This document shows, piece by piece, positions 36,614-44,324 of a stretch of 64,000 nt of DNA. The notes beneath the pieces were generated by a model, which saw nothing but the letters and a program-made list of their open reading frames with translations, was not told the origin of the DNA and did not search any database. This DNA is from Hyphomicrobiales bacterium. GTDB lineage: Bacteria > Pseudomonadota > Alphaproteobacteria > Rhizobiales > Xanthobacteraceae. Position 1 is the stretch's first letter. Every line of letters begins with the position of its first letter. The position numbers and the translations under genes were made by a program. The stretch lies in contig JACESF010000002.1 of NCBI GenBank assembly GCA_013911975.1, forward strand, positions 1 to 64,000, given 5' to 3'.

Positions 36614-37474
36614 ATGCAGCCCTCCCGCGACATCGCGCGCCTCATCGAGATCATGGCGGCGCTGCGCACGCCCGGCACCGGCTGCCCGTGGGACCTTGAG
36701 CAGGATTTTTCCACCATCGCCCCCTACACGGTGGAAGAGGCCTATGAGGTGGCCGACGCCATCGCCCGCAACGACATGGGCGACCTGACCGAGGAACTGG
36801 GGGACCTGCTGCTCCAGGTGGCGTTTCACGCGCGCCTCGGCGAGGAGGTGGGCGCCTTCGATTTCGGCGACGTGGTGCAGGCCATTACCGCCAAGCTCGT
36901 CCGCCGCCATCCCCATGTGTTCGGGGACGTGAGCGACCTCTCGCCCGACGAGGTGAAGAATCTCTGGGGACGCATCAAGGCGCAGGAAAAGGCGGAGCGG
37001 GCCGAGCGGCGGGCGCAGGCGGGCCTGGCGCCCGACAGTGAGGGGCGCATCCTGGACGGCATTCCCCTGCCGCTTCCCGCCCTCACCCGCGCCCTGAAGC
37101 TTCAGGAAAAGGCGGGCAAGGTGGGCTTCGACTGGCACGACGCCCGGCAGGTGCTGGCCAAGATCCGCGAGGAAGTGGAGGAGGTGGGCGAGGCGCTGGA
37201 CGCCGGCGGCACGGAAGCGATCCGCGACGAGGTGGGCGACCTTCTGTTCGCCGTGGTCAATCTCGCGCGCCATGCGGGCGTGGACCCGGAGGCTGCGCTC
37301 GATGGCACGAACCGGAAATTCACCCGCCGCTTCGCCTTCATCGAGGACAGTCTGGCGGGCCAGGGCCGCCATCCCGCCGGGGCGAGCCTCGACGAGATGG
37401 AAGCGCTGTGGGTGGAAGCCAAGCGGCGCGAGCGGGAGGCGCCCGCGACGCCTCAGAGCGGCTCCACCTCGTAG
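36614..37474 (+). CDS. mazG: Nucleoside triphosphate pyrophosphohydrolase
   Basis: 286 residues. Two MazG repeats are visible: DLEQDFSTIAPYTVEEAYEV with EELGDLLLQVAFH (~26-73) and VGFDWHDARQVLAKIREEVE with EVGDLLFAVVNLARHAG (~175-225). EExxE/ExxD metal residues are kept. It hydrolyses NTPs to NMP and PPi and clears aberrant nucleotides and ppGpp in E. coli. The start is ATG 36614 after GGAGAGACACCC. The 3' end overlaps the convergent SIMPL gene by 22 bases. Confidence 0.94.
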   Translation: MQPSRDIARLIEIMAALRTPGTGCPWDLEQDFSTIAPYTVEEAYEVADAIARNDMGDLTEELGDLLLQVAFHARLGEEVGAFDFGDVVQAITAKLVRRHPHVFGDVSDLSPDEVKNLWGRIKAQEKAERAERRAQAGLAPDSEGRILDGIPLPLPALTRALKLQEKAGKVGFDWHDARQVLAKIREEVEEVGEALDAGGTEAIRDEVGDLLFAVVNLARHAGVDPEAALDGTNRKFTRRFAFIEDSLAGQGRHPAGASLDEMEALWVEAKRREREAPATPQSGSTS

Positions 37475-38184
37475 ACGATGGTGACGCGGGCGCGGGCGGC
37501 AAGCTCGCCCGCCTCGATGGGGACGGCACGCGCTTCGGCCTTCATCATCATGGGGGCCGGGGCGATCATATCGCCGCCCCGGTCCGCCGGGGCGATGCGC
37601 CGCACGCGCAGGAGCCGCATGCCGGCCGCCTCGGCCATGGCCTTGGCCTGGGCCTGACCGTCCTTCAATGCCGCGACCCGCGCCTTCTCCGTCAGCGCCG
37701 CGTCGTCCGCGAGGCCGAACCGCAGCCCGCCCGCCTGGTTCGCGCCCGCCTGCACCATGCGGTCCAGCAGGCCGCCGAGCCGGGACAGGTCGCGCACCTT
37801 CACCGCCACCGTGTTGCGGGCCTCGAACGCCACCACCTTGGGCGCTTCGCGGCTGTTCTGCGGCGGCTGGGAATATTGCGGGGAGATGGAGAAGCCGGAC
37901 GTGGCGATGTCCCGGTCCTCGATGCCGAGGGCCTTGAGGGCGGCGATCAGGTCGCCCATGGCCTTGGAATTGGCCGCGAGCGCCTCCTCGGCGGTCTTGC
38001 CGGAGGCGACGACCCCTGTGGAGAAGGTGGCCATGTCCGGCGCGGCGGCCGCCTCGCCTTCCCCCACCACGGTGAGCGTGGCGCGCACCAGTTCCTCGGC
38101 ATGGGCCGGTGCGGCGAGCCAGCCGAGCGACAGGGACAAGGCGAGCGCGGCGGCAAGGTGCCGGTGCGGCCATCGGGCGATCAT
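37453..38184 (-). CDS. Secreted SIMPL-domain protein
   Basis: 243 residues. Signal peptide AAALALSLSLGWLAAPAHA, cleaved before EELV. The rest is a SIMPL (DUF541, Oxidative-stress-defence-type) fold with TLTVVGEGEAAAAPDMATFS (~37-56), FSISPQYSQPPQ (~100-111), AVKVRDLSRLGGLLD (~128-142) and RFGLADDAALTEKARVAAL. The family includes periplasmic proteins linked to oxidative-stress defence. The start is ATG 38184. It overlaps mazG's end by 22 bases and its 5' end lies 221 bases before the CAU tRNA. Confidence 0.85.
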   Translation of the reverse strand: MIARWPHRHLAAALALSLSLGWLAAPAHAEELVRATLTVVGEGEAAAAPDMATFSTGVVASGKTAEEALAANSKAMGDLIAALKALGIEDRDIATSGFSISPQYSQPPQNSREAPKVVAFEARNTVAVKVRDLSRLGGLLDRMVQAGANQAGGLRFGLADDAALTEKARVAALKDGQAQAKAMAEAAGMRLLRVRRIAPADRGGDMIAPAPMMMKAEARAVPIEAGELAARARVTIVYEVEPL

Positions 38185-38405
38185 GAACGTCTCCGCATGG
38201 AACAATGAGGGGCGCCACACCACCCCGCGATAGCGGCGCCAATGGGGCACGCCCAGTTGTTCCCCGGCGCGGGACTTGCTAGAGCGGCAAGAGGCGCCCT
38301 CCCCTCCCGTCCTTTTCCCGGCGGGAGCCGGCCGGGCGCCTTGGGCATCCCCCGTTCCCCGGCGCCCCGCGCGCCCGTCCGGGCCTGTGCGATTCCCACC
38401 CGGTG

Positions 38406-38481
38406 GGGCCTGTAGCTCAATGGTTAGAGCCGGCCGCTCATAACGGTCTGGTTGCAGGTTCAAGTCCTGCCGGGCCCACCA
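38406..38481 (+). tRNA. tRNA with CAU anticodon, probably tRNA-Ile2 (lysidine type), otherwise elongator Met
   Basis: 76 bases, CCA encoded. Acceptor GGGCCTG pairs with CGGGCCC (one U-G), D-arm AGCTCAATGGTTAGAGC, anticodon stem GGCCG/CGGTC with loop CTCATAA, T-arm GCAGG/CCTGC. The short D-loop and body resemble bacterial tRNA-Ile2 read by TilS lysidine modification rather than elongator Met. It ends directly at the AT-richer insert, a classic integration site. Confidence 0.9.
38469..38481 (+). repeat. tRNA 3' end, candidate attL half
   Basis: GCCGGGCCCACCA, part of the tRNA acceptor. It matches the sequence at 39989-40001 in 12 of 13 bases and in the 9 outermost bases exactly. Confidence 0.35.
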
Positions 38482-38783
38482 AATTTTTCAATAGGTTATC
38501 ACCGACCCTTAGGCCGAAGAGCGCGGAGCGCCAACGAAACCGCCAACGAAATGTGTAGCACGCAAAATCGCGTGTCACCGCGCGCAAGATCAAATGTCAC
38601 CAACTGACATGCCCTTTTACGGGGCCTTGGAGGGTCCCTCAAAGGGGACGAAGGGGTCGGCCGGATTGCCGACCATCAAGCGCCCTCTTGCAGAGGCCAA
38701 GTCGCTTCAGCGACCATTGAGGGATGGTACTCTCCACGTCCGTAGGTAAGTGGGTTACGCTAAGACATATTGGGGAGGGCAAC
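38482..38783. other. Gene-free start of the insert with short repeats
   Basis: No credible gene in 302 bases. It holds TGTCACC twice (38573-38579, 38595-38601), an inverted TGTCA/TGACA pair (38595-38609) and CCAACGAAA/CCAACGAAAT direct repeats (38531-38551). An imperfect palindrome TTGGAGGG/CCCTCAA lies near 38628-38643. These resemble ends of recombining DNA, but no family is identified. The ribosome site GGGGAGGG for the following gene is at 38772-38779. Confidence 0.5.
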
Positions 38784-39653
38784 ATGGGTCAGGCAAAGAA
38801 TAGAATTCGGAGAGATCCATACTCAGACATAAAGGATCACTCCTTTCGCGGGATCATTATGGCCCCACCTGTTGTGCCATTCGGCGAAGATGGATTTACG
38901 TCAATACCGATAGATCTACAAGATTTGAGAACAAATTTGTTATTTTTCGACAGAATTGATTACCCCGACAACAATGCATTTTCATTAGGAACGGGATTTG
39001 AAATAGACTTCCTGATAAAAGAAGGAATAGTTCAACGCACCAAACAATTCTACAAATCAGCAGATGCGACAGTCACCGTGTTCGGAAACGCATGCATGGA
39101 TACATTCAAACAGCACGAAGAGCGACATCCCGGACAATGGAGCCTTGACCTAGGACACACTTACCCAACGAACGCTAACGACATTAGCACAGGACGGGGC
39201 GCATTACTGTCAATATATAATGCAATTCCGGTTCCGCATAAAGACGTTCCACTGCATGATATTTTGGAATTCAGAACCAGAAGACGGGACGAATTAATAT
39301 CCCTCAGGACACATCTTGAAGAAATATACCAAAAGATCGGCAACAACCACGATCAAGCAATATCCCTGAATACTGAAATTTCAAAACTTCAAATATCTAT
39401 CAATGACTATACTAATTCAATTGCGGAAACTCGCCTCAGTAAGATCATGCTCGACATGACGATGAATTTCAATGTCGCAACTGTGATTACTACTGCAGCA
39501 GGATCATACGCTAGTGGACTGACGCTAACCGGCGCCGCCATCAGCGCAGGATTCGCCGGCCTATCGCTTACTATTGGCGATGCAATACGGTGGCGAAAGA
39601 ACAATCCATCGCCATTCAGGTATATCAAACGGTATCATCAGCAACTCTTTTAA
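38784..39653 (+). CDS. Orphan AT-rich gene of unrecognised function (island cargo)
   Basis: 289 residues from ATG 38784, with a strong GGGGAGGG ribosome site 5-12 bases before it. Twenty upstream in-frame codons are not needed. N-terminus MGQAKNRIRRDP, then RGIIMAPPVVPFG (~22), LLFFDRIDYPDNN (~51-63) and FEIDFLIKEGIVQRT (~73). Next a long helical/coiled-coil region (RTRRRDELISLRTHLEEIYQ, ~173-192) and at the C-terminus one or two hydrophobic helices (~228-262) before a basic tail. From memory the N-terminal pattern resembles DUF6236-type proteins, which is unverified. Codon use is clearly unlike the neighbours. A defence, toxin or phage-derived role is possible but not shown. Confidence 0.75.
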   Translation: MGQAKNRIRRDPYSDIKDHSFRGIIMAPPVVPFGEDGFTSIPIDLQDLRTNLLFFDRIDYPDNNAFSLGTGFEIDFLIKEGIVQRTKQFYKSADATVTVFGNACMDTFKQHEERHPGQWSLDLGHTYPTNANDISTGRGALLSIYNAIPVPHKDVPLHDILEFRTRRRDELISLRTHLEEIYQKIGNNHDQAISLNTEISKLQISINDYTNSIAETRLSKIMLDMTMNFNVATVITTAAGSYASGLTLTGAAISAGFAGLSLTIGDAIRWRKNNPSPFRYIKRYHQQLF

Positions 39654-39661
39654 GTCTCGGC

Positions 39662-39943
39662 TCACGGCGTCTTGAACCCGATCCACACCAGGACGAGGAG
39701 GTCACTGGTCAGGGCCAGCAACACGGCGTTGCCCACCTTGGTGGCTAGCGCGTCCGTCGCCTCGCGCCACTTGCGAAGGTGGCGAAAATCCTCACGCACC
39801 TCGCGCCGCTCCTCCGGGTCATCGGCATAGAGGCCGATGTCGTCAAAGGCGCCCCGCACGGCCGCGCTCGCCTCCTCACGCACGATCTCGCGCAGCTCCT
39901 GCCGCGAGATGCGTACCGTCTCGGCATCCAGCTCGCTCGTCAT
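39662..39943 (-). CDS. Small phage-like membrane protein (possibly DUF6127-like)
   Basis: 93 residues from ATG 39943; an upstream ATG at 39958 is also possible. The order is ISRQELREIVREEASAA, an acidic helical region with DDPEERREVREDFRHLRKW (~44-62), then one C-terminal membrane helix (VGNAVLLALTSDLLVLVWIG). This order is shared with small proteins of prophages and gene-transfer-agent clusters. Its end is 8 bases from the end of the AT-rich gene. Base composition is like the host, not like that gene. Confidence 0.6.
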   Translation of the reverse strand: MTSELDAETVRISRQELREIVREEASAAVRGAFDDIGLYADDPEERREVREDFRHLRKWREATDALATKVGNAVLLALTSDLLVLVWIGFKTP

Positions 39944-39988
39944 CGGCCCTGCCTCCACCCGCAGATCGCCCGGCCGGCGGCGTTATGC

Positions 39989-40001
39989 GCCCGGCCCACC
40001 A
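39989..40001 (+). repeat. Imperfect copy of tRNA 3' end, candidate attR half
   Basis: GCCCGGCCCACCA, one mismatch to the tRNA end, on the same strand and in direct orientation, 1.5 kb downstream. A chance match in GC-rich DNA cannot be excluded. Confidence 0.35.
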
Positions 40002-40035
40002 CTCCTTTCCATGTGACACCGGAAGCTCCGCGCAT

Positions 40036-40049
40036 TTGAGCTTGATCAT
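40036..40049 (+). promoter_or_regulatory. Candidate FNR/NnrR-type box upstream of nnrS
   Basis: TTGAG-CTTG-ATCAT matches 8 of 10 fixed bases of the TTGAT-N4-ATCAA box. Its centre is ~160 bases before the nnrS start, a normal place for an activator with a short leader. A match of this quality can occur by chance. Confidence 0.35.
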
Positions 40050-40202
40050 GGAGGGGCGGCGGCAAAGCGCGTGGAATGTCCCGGCAGGCCCGTCCCGCAC
40101 CGGCAAGGTCGCCCGTGAATTCCCCCGTTCCGGGTGCCGGCGAGCACAGGCGGACAATCGACGGCGAGCAAGGGGGAGCGGACGCGCAGGAGGGCGGACG
40201 AC

Positions 40203-41408
40203 ATGGCAGCCACGTCGAGACCGGGGGCCTATGAGGGCCCCGCCTTCCTGTCCTACGGCTTCCGCCCGCTTTTCCTTTTCGCCTCCCTTCAGGCGGGCCT
40301 GGGCATTCTGATCTGGCTGCCGTTCGTCTCCGGCCACCTCGATGTGCCGACGGCCTTCTCGCCGGTGGACTGGCATGTCCACGAAATGCTTTTCGGCTAT
40401 CAGGCGGCGGCGATCGGGGGCTTCCTCCTGACGGCCATTCCGAACTGGACGGGGCGATTGCCCGTCCAAGGCATGCCGCTCCTGGTCCTTTCGCTCGTGT
40501 GGATCGCGGGGCGGGTGGCGGTCTCGGGCTCGGCGCTGATCGGCTGGCAGGCGGCGATGGTCGTGGACGGCCTGTTCCTCGTCCTGCTCGCCGCCGCGGC
40601 CCTTCGGGAGATCGCCGTCGGCCGGAATTGGCGGAACCTCAAGGTGGTCGGCATTCTCTGCCTGCTCGCCCTCACCAACGTGGCGTTTCATCTCGAAGCC
40701 CATCTGGCGGGCGAGGCGACCTATGCCCGCAGGCTCGCGATCGCGGCGATCCTCGGTCTCGTGGCGCTCATCGGCGGGCGCATCATTCCCAGCTTCACCA
40801 ACAACTGGCTGGCGCCGCGCGGCGAAGGGCGGCTGCCCATCCCGTTCGCAGGTTATGACAAGGTCGTGCTTGTCATAACCGCCTTGGCCCTCGCCGCCTG
40901 GGTCGCGGTTCCGGACGCCCGTGCCAGCGGGCTTGCGCTCGGCCTCTGCGCGGCGCTGCATGCGGTGCGCCTCGCGCGGTGGGCGGGAGACCGGACGTGG
41001 CGCAATCCGCTGCTGCTCATTCTCCACGTGGCCTATCTGTTCGTGCCCCTCGGCTTCGCGCTGACGGCGGCGGCCAGCTTCGGCCTCATCCCGGCGGGGG
41101 CGGGCCTGCATGCCTGGACGGCGGGGGCATTCGGCACCCTGACGCTCGCCGTCATGTCGCGGGCCAGCCTGGGCCATACCGGCCGCCCCCTGAACGCGAC
41201 CCTCGCCACCAGGCTCAGCTACCTGCTCGTGCTCACCGGCAGCCTCGCCCGCATCGGCGCGGCGCTCGATGCGGGCTGGCCCGTGCTGCTGGACGTGGCG
41301 GGGCTCTCCTGGTCGCTCGGCTTCATCCTGTTCTCGGTGGCCTACTGGCCGGTCTTCACGGGGCCGCGTATCCGGCAGAAGGCGCCCAGCGGCGCGGTGC
41401 CGCGCTGA
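40203..41408 (+). CDS. nnrS: NnrS-family heme/copper membrane protein
   Basis: 401 residues from ATG 40203 with GGAGGGCGG nine bases upstream. About twelve membrane helices: the family start PAFLSYGFRPLFLFASLQAG (~13), WHVHEMLFGYQAAAIGGFLL (~52, with His ligands), LTAIPNWTG, LEAHLAGE and GRIIPSFTNNWL (~190). NnrS binds heme and copper and protects cells from nitric-oxide stress, often under NnrR control. It converges with the last gene of the nar operon and completes a nitrogen-oxide module here. Confidence 0.93.
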   Translation: MAATSRPGAYEGPAFLSYGFRPLFLFASLQAGLGILIWLPFVSGHLDVPTAFSPVDWHVHEMLFGYQAAAIGGFLLTAIPNWTGRLPVQGMPLLVLSLVWIAGRVAVSGSALIGWQAAMVVDGLFLVLLAAAALREIAVGRNWRNLKVVGILCLLALTNVAFHLEAHLAGEATYARRLAIAAILGLVALIGGRIIPSFTNNWLAPRGEGRLPIPFAGYDKVVLVITALALAAWVAVPDARASGLALGLCAALHAVRLARWAGDRTWRNPLLLILHVAYLFVPLGFALTAAASFGLIPAGAGLHAWTAGAFGTLTLAVMSRASLGHTGRPLNATLATRLSYLLVLTGSLARIGAALDAGWPVLLDVAGLSWSLGFILFSVAYWPVFTGPRIRQKAPSGAVPR

Positions 41409-41442
41409 TCAGCCGGCCGCCGGACGGATCGGGGAAACGGGA

Positions 41443-41910
41443 TCAGAAGAAGAAGCCGTGCGCCCCCGCGCTGGCCCCGAGGACCGTGATCGCGGAGGCG
41501 AGCAGCAGCAGGATGTGGAGCCGCAGCGCCCGCGTGAGAAACGCCGCCGGCCGCTGGCGGGCGGCATGGGCGAGACGCGCGCCGAAGAGCGGCTCGATGA
41601 CGAACACCACCGTCATGAACAGCGACCACACCGCCACCATGGCGGTCATCCACCAGAAGGCGGGCGCGCCGAAGCGGTCCCACAGGTCCATGCGCCACGT
41701 CATCCAGAAGCCGCTCGCGCCCGCCAGCGGAATGGAGACGCGCACCTGCCGGGAGAAGCCGTGCTCGACACGCTCGAACAGGTCCACCCCGGCGGCCCCG
41801 CTGCACCGCGCCAGGGGCAGCACCACCAGCGTCACGAACGAAACGCCGCCGATCCAATGGACGACGGAGAGGACATGGAACGCGCGGGCGATGGTGACGT
41901 CGTCGATCAT
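41443..41910 (-). CDS. CopD-like small membrane protein, last gene of the nar operon
   Basis: 155 residues from ATG 41910, which overlaps the mogA stop as ATGA. Four hydrophobic helices; the first carries ARAFHVLSVVHWIGGVSFVT, with two His facing the membrane as in CopD/DUF2269-type proteins. WWMTAMVAVWSLFMTVVFVI (~82) and a C-terminal helix before GAHGFFF are also visible. Binding of heme or copper is an inference. It lies 34 bases from the convergent nnrS end. Confidence 0.7.
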   Translation of the reverse strand: MIDDVTIARAFHVLSVVHWIGGVSFVTLVVLPLARCSGAAGVDLFERVEHGFSRQVRVSIPLAGASGFWMTWRMDLWDRFGAPAFWWMTAMVAVWSLFMTVVFVIEPLFGARLAHAARQRPAAFLTRALRLHILLLLASAITVLGASAGAHGFFF

Positions 41911-42437
41911 CCGGCGCCCTTGGGACGGAAGGCCGCGAGCACGGCCGGATCCGTCTCGATGCGCCCGGCGCCGATGAGATCGAGGCAATAGGGCACGGCG
42001 GCGAAGACGGCGTTGAGGCAGGTGGCGATGGCGGCCGGCTTCCCGGGCAGGCTGATGACGAGGGTCCGCCCCCGCACGCCCGCCTCCTGGCGCGACAGGA
42101 TGGCGGTGGGCACTTCCGCAAGGCTGGCGGCGCGCATCGCTTCCCCGAAGCCCGGCAAGGGCTTTTCGATGACGGCCGCCATGGCCTCCGGCGTCAGGTC
42201 GCGCGGGGCCGGGCCGGTGCCGCCGGACGTGAGGATGAGGTCCAGCCTCTCCTCGTCGCACAGCATGCGCAGGCAGTCCCGGACGCTGGCCACGCCGTCG
42301 GGAATGATCAGCCGGCGCGGCTCCCAGGCGGAGGTGACGACCCGGCGCAGCCACGCCTCGATGGCGGGGCCGCTCAGATCGTCATAGGCCCCCGCGCTCG
42401 CGCGGTCCGAAATGGTGACGATGCCGATGCGAACCAT
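41907..42437 (-). CDS. mogA: Molybdopterin adenylyltransferase
   Basis: 176 residues. Start ATG 42437, 1 base after the moaA stop, so coupled. MogA/MoaB fold: RIGIVTISDRASAGAYDDLS (~3), DLILTSGGTGPAPRDLTPEA (~70-89, the GGTG-xxRD-xT signature), and ISLPGKPAA near ~134. It adenylates molybdopterin before Mo insertion and is needed for NarG's Mo-bisMGD. Located after moaA in the nar operon, so cofactor supply is tied to enzyme synthesis. MoaB is an alternative name for this fold. Confidence 0.9.
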   Translation of the reverse strand: MVRIGIVTISDRASAGAYDDLSGPAIEAWLRRVVTSAWEPRRLIIPDGVASVRDCLRMLCDEERLDLILTSGGTGPAPRDLTPEAMAAVIEKPLPGFGEAMRAASLAEVPTAILSRQEAGVRGRTLVISLPGKPAAIATCLNAVFAAVPYCLDLIGAGRIETDPAVLAAFRPKGAG

Positions 42438-42438
42438 T

Positions 42439-43461
42439 TCAGCCCCCCAGTGCCGACATGTGCCGGGCGAGCGCGGGCGCGCCGCCCCGGCTGATGACGA
42501 AGTCATGCCCCCTCGGCTTCGCCCTTATGGCACCGGCGATGGCCGCGCGCAGCCCGTCTTCCCCGCCGGCCCGCAGCGGTGCCCTCAGGTCCACCGCATC
42601 CTCCTGGCCGAGGCAGGTGTGAAGCACGCCGGTCGCGCTCACCCGCACCCGGTTGCAGCTCTCGCAGAAGGAATGGCTCAGCGGCGTGATGAAGCCGATC
42701 CGCCCGCCGGTCTGCGCGACCCGCGCATAGCGCGCCGGGCCGCCGGTCCGCTCCGCGGTGTCCGTGAGGGTAAGACGGGTCTCGATCAGCGCGCGCAGCC
42801 GGTCGAGCGGCAGATATTGGTCGATGCGATCCACGCCCACATCGCCGAGCGGCATGGTCTCGATGAAGGTGAGGTCCATGCCCTGGTCATGGGCGAACCG
42901 GATGAGGTCGAACACCTCGTGCTCCGTGATGCCCGCCAGCGCCACGGCGTTCAGCTTCACCTTGAGGCCGGCATCGCGGGCGGCGCGGATGCCGTCCATC
43001 ACCAGCCCCAGCGACCCGCGCCGCGTCAGGGCCTTGAAGCGGCCGGCATCCAGCGTGTCGAGCGAGACATTGATGCGCCGGACGCCCAGGCGCGCCAGCG
43101 CCTGCGCATGGCGGGACAGCTGCGTGCCGTTGGTGGTGAGCGTCAATTCCTTGAGCGCTTCGCTTTTCAGGTGCCGCGACAGGCTCTCCACAAGGTCAAT
43201 GATGCCCCGGCGAACCAGCGGCTCCCCGCCGGTGAGGCGCAGCTTGGTGACGCCCATACCGATGAAGGCGGAGGCGAGCCGGTCCAGTTCCTCCAGGGAC
43301 AACACCTGGTCGCGCGGCAGGAAGGCCATGTCCTCCGCCATGCAATAGACGCAGCGCAGGTCGCACCGGTCCGTCACCGAAAGGCGCAGATAGGTGATGC
43401 GGCGGCCGAACAGATCGACCATGGCACAGGCGGGCGGGGACGGAACGGCGGGATTGGGCAT
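42439..43461 (-). CDS. moaA: GTP 3',8-cyclase (first step of molybdenum cofactor synthesis)
   Basis: 340 residues. Radical-SAM motif [12 protein letters not shown] (~30-41) binds the first [4Fe-4S]; [13 protein letters not shown] (~74) is the SAM-binding loop; a second cluster set is [13 protein letters not shown] ... HTCLG (~268-288). GTP is turned into 3',8-cH2GTP. It begins at ATG 43461. Its end lies 1 base from mogA, and it follows carbonic anhydrase by 14 bases. Confidence 0.95.
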   Translation of the reverse strand: MPNPAVPSPPACAMVDLFGRRITYLRLSVTDRCDLRCVYCMAEDMAFLPRDQVLSLEELDRLASAFIGMGVTKLRLTGGEPLVRRGIIDLVESLSRHLKSEALKELTLTTNGTQLSRHAQALARLGVRRINVSLDTLDAGRFKALTRRGSLGLVMDGIRAARDAGLKVKLNAVALAGITEHEVFDLIRFAHDQGMDLTFIETMPLGDVGVDRIDQYLPLDRLRALIETRLTLTDTAERTGGPARYARVAQTGGRIGFITPLSHSFCESCNRVRVSATGVLHTCLGQEDAVDLRAPLRAGGEDGLRAAIAGAIRAKPRGHDFVISRGGAPALARHMSALGG

Positions 43462-43475
43462 GGCTCGGGTCCGGC

Positions 43476-44324
43476 TTATTCGTCGCGCACCGTGCCGGCA
43501 CGGCGGGAAACGGCGGGGTGTTGCAGCGCGCCGCAGGTGCAGGCGTCGCCGCAGCGGGCGGCTTCCCCGGCATCCATGCCGAGGAAGGCTGCCATCGCAT
43601 GGAGGCGGACCGCGCTCATGGGCTCCTGGGGCGCCGCGGCGGTCAGGTCGAGCGGGGCAAGGGCGGCGAATTCCCCGCTGGAGGACAAGGTGGTGCCGAG
43701 ATCGCGCAGCAGGCCGTCGCCGATGCCGTAGATCCAGCCATGGAGGGTCAGGTCGGCGCCCCTCCCCCATGCGGCCCGCATCACGGGCGTCGCGGCGAGG
43801 CGGCGCATCTGAAGCGACACATTCAGCTCGCACAGCCGGTCGAGGCGCGCGGACGCGTCCGGCAGGGCATCGACCTGCGCGCGATGGCGGGCATAGAGAT
43901 CGACGATGGGCGCGAGCCAGTGGTCCACGAGGCCCTCGCCCCCCGCGCCCTGGGCATTCTCGATGGCCCGCCGCACCCCGCCGCACCCATAATGGCCGCA
44001 GACGATGACGTGCTGGACGCGCAGCACATCCACGGCGAATTCCAGCACCGCCAGCAGGTTCATGTCGCTGGAATGCACCACGTTGGCGATGTTGCGGTGG
44101 ACGAAGATCTCGCCGGGATCGAGGCCCACCACGTCGTTCGCGGGCACCCGGCTGTCCGAGCACCCCACCCACAGGAAGCGGGGCGCCTGCTGTTCCGCGA
44201 GGCGGCGGAAGAAGGTGGAATCCGCCGCGTGCTTGGCGTTCGCCCAGGCGAGGTTGTTGTCGAACAACTCGTCCAGCACGGTGCCCGGTCGCGGCGCGCC
44301 GGGCTGTCGGTCAGCCCGGCCCAT
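43476..44324 (-). CDS. Beta-class carbonic anhydrase with unusual C-terminal Cys motif
   Basis: 282 residues from ATG 44324; the family averages ~210-220, so it has a ~60-residue extra tail. Zinc motifs: [13 protein letters not shown] (~53), [20 protein letters not shown] (~72) and [13 protein letters not shown] (~107), thus Cys-Asp-Arg and His-Cys are intact. After the catalytic part there is [15 protein letters not shown] near the C-terminus (~254-268), a CxxxCxC group absent from the core fold. It hydrates CO2 to bicarbonate. Its start overlaps the upstream 120-residue gene by 14 bases. Why it sits in a nitrate operon is not known. Confidence 0.88.
   Translation of the reverse strand: MGRADRQPGAPRPGTVLDELFDNNLAWANAKHAADSTFFRRLAEQQAPRFLWVGCSDSRVPANDVVGLDPGEIFVHRNIANVVHSSDMNLLAVLEFAVDVLRVQHVIVCGHYGCGGVRRAIENAQGAGGEGLVDHWLAPIVDLYARHRAQVDALPDASARLDRLCELNVSLQMRRLAATPVMRAAWGRGADLTLHGWIYGIGDGLLRDLGTTLSSSGEFAALAPLDLTAAAPQEPMSAVRLHAMAAFLGMDAGEAARCGDACTCGALQHPAVSRRAGTVRDE

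Larger units (their letters stand above)
38482..40001. mobile_element. Putative small insert (degraded island) at the 3' end of the CAU tRNA
   Basis: The insert starts right at the tRNA CCA end. The first 300 bases hold no gene but short repeats. Then comes a gene whose base use is far more AT-rich than the surroundings, and a small phage-like membrane gene. An imperfect 13-base copy of the tRNA end (GCCGGGCCCACCA 38469-38481; GCCCGGCCCACCA 39989-40001, 12 of 13 match) may mark the right end. No integrase is visible, so this is a remnant or a satellite-like insertion, and the boundary is inference. Confidence 0.45.

Noticed and set aside
36539..38242. Upstream extension of the trmO reading frame
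   Set aside because: It is antisense to mazG and the SIMPL gene region. TrmO homology begins at ATG 36538, which has a ribosome site.
38482..38783. Complete insertion sequence next to the tRNA
   Set aside because: No transposase or integrase frame of useful length exists in either strand, and no paired terminal inverted repeats were found.
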